Of a stretch of DNA of 64,000 nucleotides, positions 45,317-54,800 are shown in pieces; position 1 is the first letter of the stretch, and every line of letters starts with the position of its first letter. The notes beneath the pieces are model-generated. The model was not told the DNA's origin and ran no database searches. It saw only the letters and a program-made list of their open reading frames with translations. A program made the position numbers and the translations under genes. This DNA is from an uncultured Ilumatobacter sp. (GTDB taxonomy: Bacteria; Actinomycetota; Acidimicrobiia; Acidimicrobiales; Ilumatobacteraceae): positions 123,125-187,124 of the forward strand of contig CAJJBX010000006.1 in assembly GCA_905182555.1 (NCBI GenBank). The letters are read 5' to 3'.

Positions 45317-45332
45317 GGAGACAGTCAATCGT

Positions 45333-45998
45333 TCAGCTCGACCAAGTGTTCCAGTGAATGATCGTCTCGGGATCCGGCCGCATCGCAATCTTGAAATCCG
45401 TCCCCTTTGTGTAGGCGAGCGGACTGAGTACGGCCTGCTGCACCGAGCCGAACGGGATCCCGACAACATCGGCGATCTGCTCTTCCATCATCAATCCAAC
45501 GGTGGTCCAGCAGGTACCGAGCCCGCGCGCACGTGCCGCCAACATGAAGCTCCACATTGCCGGCAGAACATTGCCCATCGACGAAGCTGCAGACATCGCG
45601 GGGACACCGTCCAGCCGACCAGCCTTCGTGCAAGCAATCACCAACGCCGGAGCGTCGGCCATATGGGCTGCAAGGTATTCAGCCGAGTCGGTCACGCGAT
45701 CCTGCTGTGCCTGTCCCTCTACCGTTTCGCGCTTCAGTGACCCGGCGTACACACCGTCCATGCTGCGGTAGATGTCGAAGCACTTGCCGTAGATTTCACC
45801 GATCGCAGCCCGCTTCGCTGGGTCGGTGACGACAACGAACTGCATCGTCATTGTGTTCGAACCGGACGGTGACTGCATGGCCATTGCTACGCACTCACGA
45901 ATCAATTCGTCCTCGACCGGCCGATCAAAATCGAGGCGTTTACGCACCGCACGGGTGGTGGAGAGCAATTGGTCGGATGACAATTCGAGCTGTGACAT
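45333..45998 (-). CDS. Nitroreductase-family flavoprotein
   Basis: An intact 221-residue FMN-dependent protein. FMN-binding RAVRKRLDFDRPVEDELIRE and AMQSPSGSNTMTMQFVVVTD at the N-terminus, GNVLPAMWSFMLAARARGLG with GTCWTTVGLMMEEQIADVVG at the C-terminal half. A typical two-electron NAD(P)H nitroreductase-like scaffold. Substrate not predictable. Likely co-transcribed with the methyltransferase downstream, and divergent from tesB. Confidence 0.82.
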   Translation of the reverse strand: MSQLELSSDQLLSTTRAVRKRLDFDRPVEDELIRECVAMAMQSPSGSNTMTMQFVVVTDPAKRAAIGEIYGKCFDIYRSMDGVYAGSLKRETVEGQAQQDRVTDSAEYLAAHMADAPALVIACTKAGRLDGVPAMSAASSMGNVLPAMWSFMLAARARGLGTCWTTVGLMMEEQIADVVGIPFGSVQQAVLSPLAYTKGTDFKIAMRPDPETIIHWNTWSS

Positions 45999-46057
45999 AC
46001 AGTGACCATAGGACGGACGACCAATTCAGGCCAGAACCGTGGCAACATTGACCGGGC

Positions 46058-46966
46058 ATGACCGCTGACAGCGAAAGCCCCCACTATCCAGCCGAGCCGA
46101 CACCCGGAAACCAGGCGGCGCTCGACAATCTTGTCAAGCTGCTCGACCTCGAGGTGATCGAGGTCAACATGTTCCGGGGCGCATCAACCGATGAAGATCG
46201 TCAGCGGGTCTTCGGCGGCCAGGTCGCAGGCCAGGCCCTGGTTGCTGCTGCGCGCACAATTGATGAGCCCGGCCGCATGGTCCACTCGCTCCACGCCTAC
46301 TTTCTTCGCCCAGGCGATCCGACGACACCGATCCTTTACGAAGTTGATCGCATCCGCGATGGCCGCAGTTTCACGACCCGCCGTGTCGTGGCTATCCAGC
46401 ACGGGCGAGCGATTTTTAACCTGCAGGCCAGCTTCCACAACGAAGAGCCTGGTCTCGACCATCAGCTCTCGATGCCGACCGACCTCGCAGAGCCCGAGTC
46501 GCTCCCCGATTTCAAGACGCGCAACGCGCCATACGCCGACCAGCTCGGCGATTACTACGAGCAGCCTCGGCCGATCGACCTGCGGTATGTCACGGGTGAC
46601 CCGATGAGCCGCAAGGGCGAAAAGTCAGCGTCGCAGCAGGTCTGGTTGCGCACGAACGGCCAACTTCCCGACGATCCAGTACTACACGCCTGCATTGTCA
46701 CCTATGCGAGTGACATGACACTGCTCGACACCACGATCCTGCCCTTCGGCATGTCCTGGGCGAGCGGCGACGTGCAGATGGCAAGTCTCGACCATGCCAT
46801 GTGGTTCCACCGTCCGTTCCGCGCCGACGACTGGCTGCTCTATGATCAGACAGCGCTCAGCACATCATCCGCTCGCGGTCTTGCAGGCGGCTCGATCTTC
46901 ACCTCCGATGGACGCCTTGCGGTCAGCGTGGTGCAAGAAGGCCTGACCCGAGTGGGCCGAGCATGA
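46058..46966 (+). CDS. tesB: Acyl-CoA thioesterase II (TesB type)
   Basis: An intact 302-residue double hot-dog thioesterase: RVFGGQVAGQALVAAARTID, RMVHSLHAYFLRPGDPTTPI, SFTTRRVVAIQHGRAIFNLQ and ASFHNEEPGLDHQL for the first hot dog. The second has LHACIVTYASDMTLLDTTIL, MASLDHAMWFHRPFRADDWL and GLAGGSIFTSDGRLAVSVVQ. The catalytic Asp, Thr and Gln region (HAMWFHRPF) is present. It hydrolyses medium- and long-chain acyl-CoA. Its stop overlaps the start of the sugar dehydrogenase lipoprotein gene. Confidence 0.92.
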   Translation: MTADSESPHYPAEPTPGNQAALDNLVKLLDLEVIEVNMFRGASTDEDRQRVFGGQVAGQALVAAARTIDEPGRMVHSLHAYFLRPGDPTTPILYEVDRIRDGRSFTTRRVVAIQHGRAIFNLQASFHNEEPGLDHQLSMPTDLAEPESLPDFKTRNAPYADQLGDYYEQPRPIDLRYVTGDPMSRKGEKSASQQVWLRTNGQLPDDPVLHACIVTYASDMTLLDTTILPFGMSWASGDVQMASLDHAMWFHRPFRADDWLLYDQTALSTSSARGLAGGSIFTSDGRLAVSVVQEGLTRVGRA

Positions 46967-48321
46967 ACCGACGCCGCGTCGTTGTCGCGTCCGTCGTCGG
47001 TGCTGCACTCGTTGTTGCGGCGTGCGGCGGTGGGTCCGACTCATCCAGCAAGAATCCTCCGAATGACCCAACCGCGACATTCGCAACCATCCCAGAATCC
47101 AATGGATCGTCAACCGAATCCGGAGTCACCGAGGCCACAGCAGAGGAGACAATCGCTACGACCCTCCCTGAACTCGCACCCTCCGATGACATCGACCTGC
47201 CGACCGGCACACCTGAGGAACTGTCGACTGCTCCAGCAACCACCATGGCGACGGGTCCGCTACCGATTCCGGTGGTGACCCTGGTCGACGCCGGAACGTT
47301 CGACGCTCCCGTCGAGTTGTTCAGCCGCGACGGCGACCCGCGTCACTTCGTCGTCGAACAGAACGGCCGGATCATTGCTGCCGGCGACCTGTCAGCCGAG
47401 GTGATGCTCGACATCACCGACCTCACTACGGCCAACGGTGAGCGCGGTCTCCTCGGCGCCGCATTCCACCCCGCTCAAGACCTCGCCTACGTGCACTACA
47501 CCAACGCCAATGGCACCACCGTCGTCGACGAGTACGTCATCGACCCGGTCACGGCAATATTCGACCTCGCGAGCCGGCGCGAGGTGCTGACGGTCAAGCA
47601 GCCATTCGGCAACCACAACGGTGGCGAACTCGCCTTCGGCCCCGACGGACTCCTCTATCTCGGGCTTGGCGACGGCGGAGCGGCCAACGATCCTGAGCGC
47701 AATTCGCTGGCACTCGCGAGCCGACTCGGCAAAATTCTCCGCATCGACCCACGAGAGTCGAGTGAGGAACCGTTCACCATCCCAGCCGACAATCCGTTCG
47801 TCGGTGTCGAGGGCGCCGACCCTGCCATCTGGGCGTTGGGTCTACGTAACCCGTGGAAGTTCTCGTTCGACGCGGCAACCGGAGACCTCTGGATCGCCGA
47901 CGTCGGCCAGGGCGATCTTGAAGAAATCAATTTTGCTCCTGCTCTCAACGGCAAGGGTGCTGGCCGAGGCGTCTCGTTTGGATGGAGCGCCTTCGAAGGA
48001 ACTGCTCAATTCAATGACGACCAGGACCCGGACGGTCATACTCCGCCCATCGTCGAGTACAGCCACGACGACGGCAACTGCTCGGTCAGCGGTGGCGCCG
48101 TCTACCGCGGCGACGCCATTGCCGACCTGCAGGGCTGGTTCGTCTACGGCGACTTTTGCTCAGGCCAGATCTGGGGATATGACCCCACCTCTCAACCCGG
48201 CGCGCCGATCATCATCGAACTGGCTCAGCAGCCGAACCTCGCAGCAATCGCCATTGGCGGCGAAGGCGACCTGTTCGCCATCAGCAACATCGGCACCGTG
48301 AGTCGCTTCACTGCATCATGA
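46963..48321 (+). CDS. PQQ-type glucose/sorbosone dehydrogenase lipoprotein
   Basis: A 452-residue protein. N-terminal lipoprotein signal (VVVASVVGAALVVAACGGGS) with lipobox Cys, then a Ser/Thr/Glu-rich linker to about 100. The six-bladed GSDH beta-propeller follows, with ERGLLGAAFHPAQDLAYVHY, KQPFGNHNGGELAFGPDGLL, YLGLGDGGAANDPERNSLAL and LGKILRIDPRE, then ALGLRNPWKFSFDAATGDLW with IADVGQGDLEEINF. The His of NHNGG and the Arg of LRNPWKF correspond to the catalytic and PQQ-contact residues. It could also be a sugar-binding relative without PQQ. Translationally coupled to tesB. Confidence 0.85.
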   Translation: MNRRRVVVASVVGAALVVAACGGGSDSSSKNPPNDPTATFATIPESNGSSTESGVTEATAEETIATTLPELAPSDDIDLPTGTPEELSTAPATTMATGPLPIPVVTLVDAGTFDAPVELFSRDGDPRHFVVEQNGRIIAAGDLSAEVMLDITDLTTANGERGLLGAAFHPAQDLAYVHYTNANGTTVVDEYVIDPVTAIFDLASRREVLTVKQPFGNHNGGELAFGPDGLLYLGLGDGGAANDPERNSLALASRLGKILRIDPRESSEEPFTIPADNPFVGVEGADPAIWALGLRNPWKFSFDAATGDLWIADVGQGDLEEINFAPALNGKGAGRGVSFGWSAFEGTAQFNDDQDPDGHTPPIVEYSHDDGNCSVSGGAVYRGDAIADLQGWFVYGDFCSGQIWGYDPTSQPGAPIIIELAQQPNLAAIAIGGEGDLFAISNIGTVSRFTAS

Positions 48322-48359
48322 GTTGCATCGTGAGTTGCATCACCGCTTCTGCGTGATGG

Positions 48360-49748
48360 TCAGCCGACTCGCTCGAAGTCGACGCGACGTTCTGCCGGGT
48401 CGGCGTTGATCAGCTTGACCTGGATGTCATCGCCCGGATCGACACGGCGTGCGACCACTCGGGCGACCACAGCGGGATCACAAACTTGGATGCGTGCACC
48501 ACGGTCGTCTTCGTCGGTGACCACCGCATCGAACACTTCGCCCTCACGGCCTTGCAGCACCACTGCCTCGGCGAGGTCAATCGCAGCGCGGTCGACGCGG
48601 TTCGCACGAGTGCCTCCCTGGCGCATGGCATGAGGTAGCTCGGTGAACGCCTGCTCAACCTCGTCGGGAACAGCATCACCGTTGGCCACGGCCAAGGCCG
48701 CCTCGATCACGTAGCGGTCCGCCAGGCGACGGAGCGGGGCCGTGACGTGACTGTAGGTCGCAGCCACTGCCGCATGCCACGGCTTCTCGTTCGGGTCGTA
48801 CGGCTCGTACGCAGCGCCGCCGCTGGCTCGCCTGACAGCAAGGAGAAAGGCCGAGGTTTTCGGATCGTCCCTGGGCAGCGATTCGTTGAACGAGGTCAGT
48901 GACTGCTCCTTTGACCACTGCAGCCCGACCGCCCGCGCTGTATGACGCAGCCGGCCGAGGCGGCTCTCGTCAACGGCCGGCATCGTGCGGAACAGGCCGG
49001 TCTGGGCGGCGAACAGCGCATCGGCGACTGCCATGTTCGTGGCGAGCGACATCGCAGCGTTCTGGTTTTCGGCGTCACTGCGCGGCCGAAACTGGAGTGC
49101 AAAGCCACCATCGACGCGCACGACTTCTTGCTCGGGCATCTGGATGCGATCGGCGCCGCGTGCCTGCTCGCCGATCTCGAACCGCCGCGCAAGTTCGGGA
49201 AATGCCTCGGGAAGGTCCGAAAGAGTCACGGTCGAATAGGCGAGTTTCGCTCGGTTTCGGATCATCGACCGTTCGACGCCATCGAGTCGAACCCCGCCAT
49301 CGGCTGAAATCCTGACCGTAAACACGACCGCCGGCTTCGGACCGCCCGGCAAGAGGCTGCCGGCATCTTCGGCAATACGCGGCGGGTGAAGGCCGGCGCG
49401 GGCGTGCGGCATGTAGACCGTGACGCCCCGCTTCCAAGCTTCGTGATCAAGGGCGTCACCGGGGCGCACAAACCAGCCGACGTCAGCAATGGCGTAGTGC
49501 AGCACGACGACGTCGCCTGACATCTCGATGGCGAAGGCCTGGTCGAGGTCAGTGCTGCTTGCCGGGTCGAGCGTGAGAAAGTGCATGTCGGTTCGATCAA
49601 TGTGCGGCGACTGACCGTTGCCAAGCTGTCGCTTGGCAGCAACCTCCGCTGCTGCCAGCACCTCTGGCGGATAGTCAGCCGGCACGTCGAAATCGACCTC
49701 CAGTTGGGCAAACCCTCCCCGGAAGTCAGCGAGTGTCTCCGAAGCCAT
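48360..49748 (-). CDS. RNB-domain exoribonuclease (RNase II/R-like)
   Basis: About 462 residues. The RNB catalytic core is seen as LDPASSTDLDQAFAIEMSGD, VVVLHYAIADVGWFVRPGDA, VTVYMPHARAGLHPPRIAED, HVTAPLRRLADRYVIE. The conserved Asp of DLDQA and the RRL.DR.V motif are present. It is much shorter than RNase R (about 800), lacking the N-terminal CSD pair and with only a small C-terminal beta domain. A 3'-to-5' processive hydrolytic RNase is predicted. Similar short versions occur in actinobacteria and Deinococcus. Two ATGs (49754 and 49748) are possible. Confidence 0.87.
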   Translation of the reverse strand: MASETLADFRGGFAQLEVDFDVPADYPPEVLAAAEVAAKRQLGNGQSPHIDRTDMHFLTLDPASSTDLDQAFAIEMSGDVVVLHYAIADVGWFVRPGDALDHEAWKRGVTVYMPHARAGLHPPRIAEDAGSLLPGGPKPAVVFTVRISADGGVRLDGVERSMIRNRAKLAYSTVTLSDLPEAFPELARRFEIGEQARGADRIQMPEQEVVRVDGGFALQFRPRSDAENQNAAMSLATNMAVADALFAAQTGLFRTMPAVDESRLGRLRHTARAVGLQWSKEQSLTSFNESLPRDDPKTSAFLLAVRRASGGAAYEPYDPNEKPWHAAVAATYSHVTAPLRRLADRYVIEAALAVANGDAVPDEVEQAFTELPHAMRQGGTRANRVDRAAIDLAEAVVLQGREGEVFDAVVTDEDDRGARIQVCDPAVVARVVARRVDPGDDIQVKLINADPAERRVDFERVG

Positions 49749-49896
49749 GCGCATGCACGCACAATACGACGCGCTCACCTTCAACAGTTCTCAGGGCACT
49801 CAGGTGGCTCGAGGACAAGGCGCGCCACGACGAAGTTGCCCTCCGGCAACGAGGAGTTGGCGGAACGCAGTAATCGGGCCTCCTGAGCGGCCTGAG

Positions 49897-50901
49897 CTAG
49901 CGGCGGGCGCCCATGAACATGCCTTTGAGCGCTTCGTAATGCTCGATGACATGACCGGCGCCGAGGACCACTGCTTCGAGTGGCACGTTTGACATCCGCA
50001 CCGGGACTTGGGTTTCCCGTTCGATCCGTTCGGCGAGACCGCGCAGTAGACCGCCACCACCGACGAGATACATGCCGCGCACGAGAAAGTCCTGCGACAG
50101 TTCGGGCGGCGCTTTCGACAGGCATCGGATGACCGACGCGACGATCGACGAGATGACATCTTCGATGGCGAACCGCACCTCTTCGGGCGTGAGTAGGACC
50201 GTTTTCGGCAGGCCAGTCATGAGGTCGCGTCCGCGCACCTCGGCCTGGTTTTCGCCGTGCGTTGGATCAGCTGAACCGATCGCAACTTTGATCTCTTCGG
50301 CAGTCCGCTCGCCGATGGCGATGCCATGCTCGCGGCGCACGTAGTTTTGGATGGCGGCGTCGATGTCGAACGATCCGACACGCACTGCTTCGAGAGCAAC
50401 GATGCCGCCGAGCGAGATGACAGCGGTCTCTGAGGTGCCACCGCCGATGTCAATGACCATGTTGCCCACGGGCTCATCGATCGGCAAGTCGGCACCAATC
50501 GCTGCGGCCATCGGCTGTTCGATCAGGTTGGCGTCAGCGGCGCCTGCTCGGCGGGCGGCGTCGGTGACGGCTCGGCGCTCAACCTCGGTGATCGCAGATG
50601 GCACACAGATGACGACCTTGGGACGCGTAAATCGGCTGACGCCGACGCGCTGCAACAACAACCGGATCATGCGTTCGGTGATCTCGAAATCGGTGATGGC
50701 TCCGCCGCGCAGCGGACGAACCGCAACGATGTAGCCCGGCGTACGCCCGATCATCTGCCACGCCTCACGGCCGGTGGCAAGCACTTCACCGGTCTGCCGG
50801 TTGAGGGCAATGACCGACGGCTCGTTGAGCACGATGCCGCGGCCCTTCATGTACACGAGCGTGTTTGCCGTGCCGAGGTCGATCGCCAGATCGCGTGCCA
50901 T
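49897..50901 (-). CDS. mreB: Rod-shape determining protein MreB
   Basis: An intact 334-residue actin-fold ATPase: ARDLAIDLGTANTLVYMKGR (phosphate 1), NEPSVIALNRQTGEVLATGR, PLRGGAITDFEITERMIRLL, VVICVPSAITEVERRAVTDA, NMVIDIGGGTSETAVISLGG (phosphate 2), and GMYLVGGGGLLRGLAERIER (adenosine). The protein polymerises under the membrane and guides wall synthesis. No mreC, mreD or rodA is adjacent, so it is a solitary copy. Confidence 0.96.
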   Translation of the reverse strand: MARDLAIDLGTANTLVYMKGRGIVLNEPSVIALNRQTGEVLATGREAWQMIGRTPGYIVAVRPLRGGAITDFEITERMIRLLLQRVGVSRFTRPKVVICVPSAITEVERRAVTDAARRAGAADANLIEQPMAAAIGADLPIDEPVGNMVIDIGGGTSETAVISLGGIVALEAVRVGSFDIDAAIQNYVRREHGIAIGERTAEEIKVAIGSADPTHGENQAEVRGRDLMTGLPKTVLLTPEEVRFAIEDVISSIVASVIRCLSKAPPELSQDFLVRGMYLVGGGGLLRGLAERIERETQVPVRMSNVPLEAVVLGAGHVIEHYEALKGMFMGARR

Positions 50902-51010
50902 CAGGAAATCTTGGCCAACAGGGCGAAATTCAGAAAGATACGACGTTGCATAACGACCTCATTCTGCCTCAGAACAAGCGCAGAAATCGGGAGCCTCGAT
51001 GCGGTACCGG

Positions 51011-51241
51011 TCACGAAGTCGACGAATCGGCATCGTCAGCATTCCGCTCGGCGGACTTGACCCGCTCGACGGTGGGTTTGCGAGCCTCCGATGAGAGTGC
51101 ATCGATTTGTCGGCGGAACGAGTCGACGCCGTCTTCTTCGCTTCGCCCGCGGAGCGCGATGCCGAGAATCACGGCGACCACCACGATTGCGCAGCTCGAG
51201 GAGGCATACCTTGGCGCAAGGCGGACCGATGTCGTGTGCAC
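51011..51241 (-). CDS. Small single-TM protein downstream of moaE
   Basis: A candidate of about 76 residues with one hydrophobic helix (CAIVVVAVILGIALRGR) and a charged tail, SEEDGVDSFRRQIDALSSEA followed by RKPTVERVKSAERNADDADS. The tail looks like a real cytoplasmic coiled segment. The stretch before the helix continues the MoaE reading after its lesion, so the true N-terminus is uncertain. No homologue is recognised. Confidence 0.4.
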   Translation of the reverse strand: MHTTSVRLAPRYASSSCAIVVVAVILGIALRGRSEEDGVDSFRRQIDALSSEARKPTVERVKSAERNADDADSSTS

Positions 51242-51660
51242 CGATGTGAACGCGACGCAGGCCGTGGACTCCTTGGAGCTGCGGCTTTCAGTGCGTCAAT
51301 GGCAAACCTGGCAGCCTCAAAAGCGCTCGGTCGGTGCGGCGTGGAGACGATCGCGATGACTGAGGATTCACCGATCTGCAACTCCCCGATGCGGTGCAAC
51401 AGCACGACGCGACCGACGTCAGGCCAACGCACGCGAAGTTCGTCGCCGATGGCCTCGAATCGCACAACCGCTTGTTCCTCGTACGCCTCGTAGGTGAGGT
51501 GCTGGACACCATCACGGCCTTCGGCATGGTTTCGAATCGTTCCGCTAAACAGGACAACAGCACCACAGTCAGGCCGAACGGCCCATTCGTAGGCAGCACC
51601 GATCGGGAGTTCCTGGGTGGTGAGACCGAACCAATTGTTACCTTTTGCCGGTGACTCCAC
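51169..51660 (-). CDS. moaE: Molybdopterin synthase large subunit MoaE, damaged C-terminus
   Basis: MoaE catalyses dithiolene formation on precursor Z with MoaD. Visible: GAAYEWAVRPDCGAVVLFSG, TIRNHAEGRDGVQHLTYEAY, ALKAA, and GRVVLLHRIGELQIGESSVI AIVSTPHRPSAFEAARFAID (contiguous in the protein). After ALK the family sequence VPIWKKE is missing. The DNA reads AAPRSPRP in this frame, while another frame gives a KE about where it should be. A deletion of a few bases near 51290 is likely, and the downstream tail is unreliable. GTG 51660 is a plausible start. It is useful in the context of the molybdenum hydroxylase of the purine-type cluster. Confidence 0.78.
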   Translation of the reverse strand: MESPAKGNNWFGLTTQELPIGAAYEWAVRPDCGAVVLFSGTIRNHAEGRDGVQHLTYEAYEEQAVVRFEAIGDELRVRWPDVGRVVLLHRIGELQIGESSVIAIVSTPHRPSAFEAARFAIDALKAAAPRSPRPASRSHRCTRHRSALRQGMPPRAAQSWWSP

Positions 51661-51805
51661 CCTGGTTACCGTAGCCGACCTGGCAGCACCGTCATGTCGC
51701 CGCAACACGTTTGACTGCACTTCGTTGCGCGACGGCCATTACCAGTTCGGTGTCGAACCATGCCGCGATCACCCGTAGCGATTTCAGTACTACAGTCCTC
51801 ACTTC

Positions 51806-52372
51806 GTGGAACACGCACCCCTCCCCCCACATGAAAGAACGTGGAGGCATCCGTCCGAGATCGGCCCAACAACGGTCGATTTCAATCGCGGATCCGGCCA
51901 CGGGTTTGCAGCGCTTGCCGCAGGGGCGTTCGCTGTTGCCCTCATCGCCGCATTGGTCGTCACGGTCACGCCAGGCGGATCAATCGACGCCCCCGTCGCC
52001 GTCAGCGCCTCAACGTCGCCTCCGGTTCGTGCCGCCGAGAGCACAGCCATTGCCGCAGCAGAAACGATCCGATCGATTCGTTTGGTCGAGGCAACCGCAA
52101 TTCCAAGCGCCATTGCCGATGTCCCTGTTGCCGCGTACCGCTCGACCGGTTCATCGGATCCAGAGGCGGTGCTACCCGATCTGCACGATCAGGTCCTCGT
52201 TCTCACCGACCAGTACGCCTATTCGGTTGCCTGGAGCGGCGTTGCACGTCTCGACGTGGAAGGTGACGCTGTTGTCGTGCGCGCCAACGGTGAAATCGTC
52301 GCTCGTTTTAAAGATGGCCGCTTAATTGTCAGCCACGACTCGGTGGTCGGCTCGGCATTCGCTGCTGACTGA
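51806..52372 (+). CDS. Membrane protein with PHERTWRHPSE motif
   Basis: A 188-residue protein. The N-terminal motif LPPHERTWRHPSEIGPTT is a recurrent cytoplasmic leader of actinobacterial single-pass proteins, often attached to secreted trypsin-like proteases. Here it is followed by one TM (FAALAAGAFAVALIAALVVT) and a domain of about 130 residues without a recognised fold (DLHDQVLVLTDQYAYSVAWS, EGDAVVVRANGEIVARFKDG). No protease triad was seen. Function unknown. Confidence 0.6.
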   Translation: MEHAPLPPHERTWRHPSEIGPTTVDFNRGSGHGFAALAAGAFAVALIAALVVTVTPGGSIDAPVAVSASTSPPVRAAESTAIAAAETIRSIRLVEATAIPSAIADVPVAAYRSTGSSDPEAVLPDLHDQVLVLTDQYAYSVAWSGVARLDVEGDAVVVRANGEIVARFKDGRLIVSHDSVVGSAFAAD

Positions 52373-52411
52373 TCATCACCGAACTCTGGCAACGAACTCC
52401 TGGAGCAATGC

Positions 52412-53416
52412 TCAACCTTGTCGAGCGTGCCACCAGCGTCGGCCGACCAAGACCGCAACGACCGTGATGACGAGCCCGAGGCCGACACCAATACCGAGCG
52501 ATAGCTCTTGCCGACGTTTTGGCGACACCATGGTCCACCATCGCGCTTCGGTGCCTTCGACGTAGGCCTGCTCGTTGGTCACCTTGGGCTTCCATCCTTC
52601 GGCCAACAACCGTCCGCTCGAGACAACCCAAGGTTCGCGGGTGTATGAGCGCAAGCCTGGTGGAATCGGGCCCCGCTGGAAACGCCACCGGACTGCACCG
52701 AGTACTTCGGAGAACCGCTCTGGCAGCGGGACGCGCGGTCGCTCACCTGATAGCGCTCGAACTCGCTCGCCAGGAATCCATCCTTCGGGTGCGACGTTGT
52801 AGACGCCATCGAGGCGGCGCTGCGCCGCCAGCACGATCGCTGCGGCCAGATCATCGAGGTGCAAGAACTGCGATGGCGGGTCGTCTTCGGCAAATCGTTG
52901 GCCGAGCCCCGAAACCAGCGCACCTGCGAGTTGCGATGTACCGTCTTCAGCGAGAGAGATCGCCGGGCGCAGCACCGACGTCGCTCGACCTGGCCGGCTC
53001 CGACGCCACTGCTCGACGAGTTCCTCGGCCGATGCCAGTTGGCGGGCAAACACGAACTCGGTGTCGGGACGAAGCACCGTTTCTTCCGTGAGCGGAAACG
53101 GGTTGCTGGCGTTTGCGCCGTACACCATGGCCGACGAAACAAACACCACTTGGCCCGCTGAGACCGCATCGGCGATGCCGAGGCTCGTCGTCGCGTGCTG
53201 AGTCGAACTCTCGCGCTGTTTGGCAAGCCAGTCATGATCGTTGCTCGCCATGTCAATGACGACATCAGCGGTATCACCGGCAAAGTCGTCCAGGCTGCCA
53301 GTCGTCTCGAAGACGGTCACGTTGCCGAGGGCCCGAAGCCCCTCGACCACTCGCGTCTGCAGCGGCCCAGTCGCACCGGTAATCACGACCGTGAGCTCGC
53401 CCGTTGTCACTGGCAT
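52412..53416 (-). CDS. NAD-dependent epimerase-like protein with C-terminal TM
   Basis: About 334 residues. Rossmann glycine motif in LTVVITGATGPLQTRVVEGL (TGATGP, one Gly fewer than the standard GxxGxxG), catalytic Ser in VVFVSSAMVYGANASNPFPL, FVFARQLASAEELVEQWRRS, LHLDDLAAAIVLAAQRRLDG, and a final TM (LGIGVGLGLVITVVAVLVGR). The YxxxK Tyr is not in the usual place: FVFARQLAS replaces YGxxK. It may be a non-catalytic NmrA/epimerase-like membrane protein. Start at ATG 53416. The sequence before that shows no family similarity. Confidence 0.7.
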   Translation of the reverse strand: MPVTTGELTVVITGATGPLQTRVVEGLRALGNVTVFETTGSLDDFAGDTADVVIDMASNDHDWLAKQRESSTQHATTSLGIADAVSAGQVVFVSSAMVYGANASNPFPLTEETVLRPDTEFVFARQLASAEELVEQWRRSRPGRATSVLRPAISLAEDGTSQLAGALVSGLGQRFAEDDPPSQFLHLDDLAAAIVLAAQRRLDGVYNVAPEGWIPGERVRALSGERPRVPLPERFSEVLGAVRWRFQRGPIPPGLRSYTREPWVVSSGRLLAEGWKPKVTNEQAYVEGTEARWWTMVSPKRRQELSLGIGVGLGLVITVVAVLVGRRWWHARQG

Positions 53417-53549
53417 CACGTTGCCGGGGGCATCGACCAGTGCTGTCACGAACCCGACGCTAGTGCCACGGCGGCCCCGACGTGGAGTGTCTCCATTTCG
53501 GCGATCTGACCGCGGCCAGATCGCCGCTGCCTGCCGTATCCTTGCGAGC

Positions 53550-54800
53550 ATGGACGACGGCAACGACGACGCCATCACACCCAGCGGAGACGACGCTGGC
53601 AACAACCCGTTCGCGGGGATGCCACTGTTTGGCGATCTCTCTCGGGCTCTCTCAGGGCAGGGCCCGCTGAACTGGGACGCAGCGCGCCAATTCGCATTGC
53701 TCGCGGCCAGCGGCGGCGACATGGCCGGCGCGATGACTCCCGGTGGAAAGGTGCCGGTCCCGACCGGCAACATCGAGCCAAGTGTGCGCATCAAGTACGC
53801 CGAGCTCGCAGGGATTGCGCGGCTCCATGTTGCCGACGTCATGCAACTCACCGTTATTGAAAGCGACCCGGAAGTTGCCACTCCCGAGCAGTGGGCTGCC
53901 CAGACACTCGATGCCTACCGGCCTCTGTTCAACGACATGGCGACGTCGCTCGGACAGGCCAGCGACGACGACGGGTCCAACGACCCAATGATGCAGATGA
54001 TGGCGGGTCTCAGCAAGATGATGGCGCCTGCGATGATGGGCATGTCCGTCGGCTCGATGGTTGGCGGGCTCGCACGTCGAGCATTCGGGGTCTACGACCT
54101 CCCGATCCCTCGCGAAGGCGGATCTGCCTCGAAGCTCGTCGTTGTCCCCCCGACGATCGACAAGTTCGCCACTGCCTCCGATATCGAGCTCGACGAGATG
54201 CGGCTCTGGGTCATCGCTCACGAGATGGCAGGCCACACCCTTCTGTCGATTCCACACATTGCTGACCACCTGCGGTCACTGGTGCAGCGACACGTCGGCG
54301 CGTTCCGACCTGACTCGTCCGCAATGACCGACAAACTCACCTCGCTCGATATCGACCAATCCGACCCGATGGCTGCAATGCAGGCCGCGTTCGGTGATCC
54401 CGAGGTCCTGCTTGGTGCCGTGCGGTCGGACGAACAGATCGCGCTTGAGCCCGAGCTCGACACCGCCGTAGCCGTCACGATCGGCGTGATTGACTGGGTC
54501 GTCGACGCCGTCGCCGTGCGGATCATCGGTGGCAATGCGCTACACATTGCTGACGCTGTCCGGCGCCGCCGTGCCGAAGCATCACCTGACGACTTGTTCG
54601 TCGAGCGACTTCTCGGCATTCGCCTCGGAGCCGATCAAACCGCCCGCGGGAAAGCTTTCGTGCAAGGTGTCGTCGACCGTGGTGGCGAGAACGGATTGGC
54701 GCCGTTGTTCAACGACGCCGACGCGGTGCCGACGCCGAACGAGATCGGGGCGCCCGGCCTTTGGCTGGCGCGGGTCGCTGATTTCGATTCCGCTGGCTGA
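53550..54800 (+). CDS. DUF2342-type zinc metalloprotease-like protein
   Basis: About 416 residues. N-terminal Asp-rich leader, then the DUF2342 body: GQGPLNWDAARQFALLAASG, GLARRAFGVYDLPIPREGGS, LVVVPPTIDKFATASDIELD and EMRLWVIAHEMAGHTLLSIP, then DAVAVRIIGGNALHIADAVR. In the family the zinc motif is HExxH. Here the residues read H-E-M-A-G-H, with Gly where the second His should be. The downstream DTAVAVTIGVIDWVVDAVAV helix is conserved. The 3' end overlaps the convergent MFS gene by about 92 bases. Role unknown; it may be a degenerate protease. Confidence 0.78.
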   Translation: MDDGNDDAITPSGDDAGNNPFAGMPLFGDLSRALSGQGPLNWDAARQFALLAASGGDMAGAMTPGGKVPVPTGNIEPSVRIKYAELAGIARLHVADVMQLTVIESDPEVATPEQWAAQTLDAYRPLFNDMATSLGQASDDDGSNDPMMQMMAGLSKMMAPAMMGMSVGSMVGGLARRAFGVYDLPIPREGGSASKLVVVPPTIDKFATASDIELDEMRLWVIAHEMAGHTLLSIPHIADHLRSLVQRHVGAFRPDSSAMTDKLTSLDIDQSDPMAAMQAAFGDPEVLLGAVRSDEQIALEPELDTAVAVTIGVIDWVVDAVAVRIIGGNALHIADAVRRRRAEASPDDLFVERLLGIRLGADQTARGKAFVQGVVDRGGENGLAPLFNDADAVPTPNEIGAPGLWLARVADFDSAG

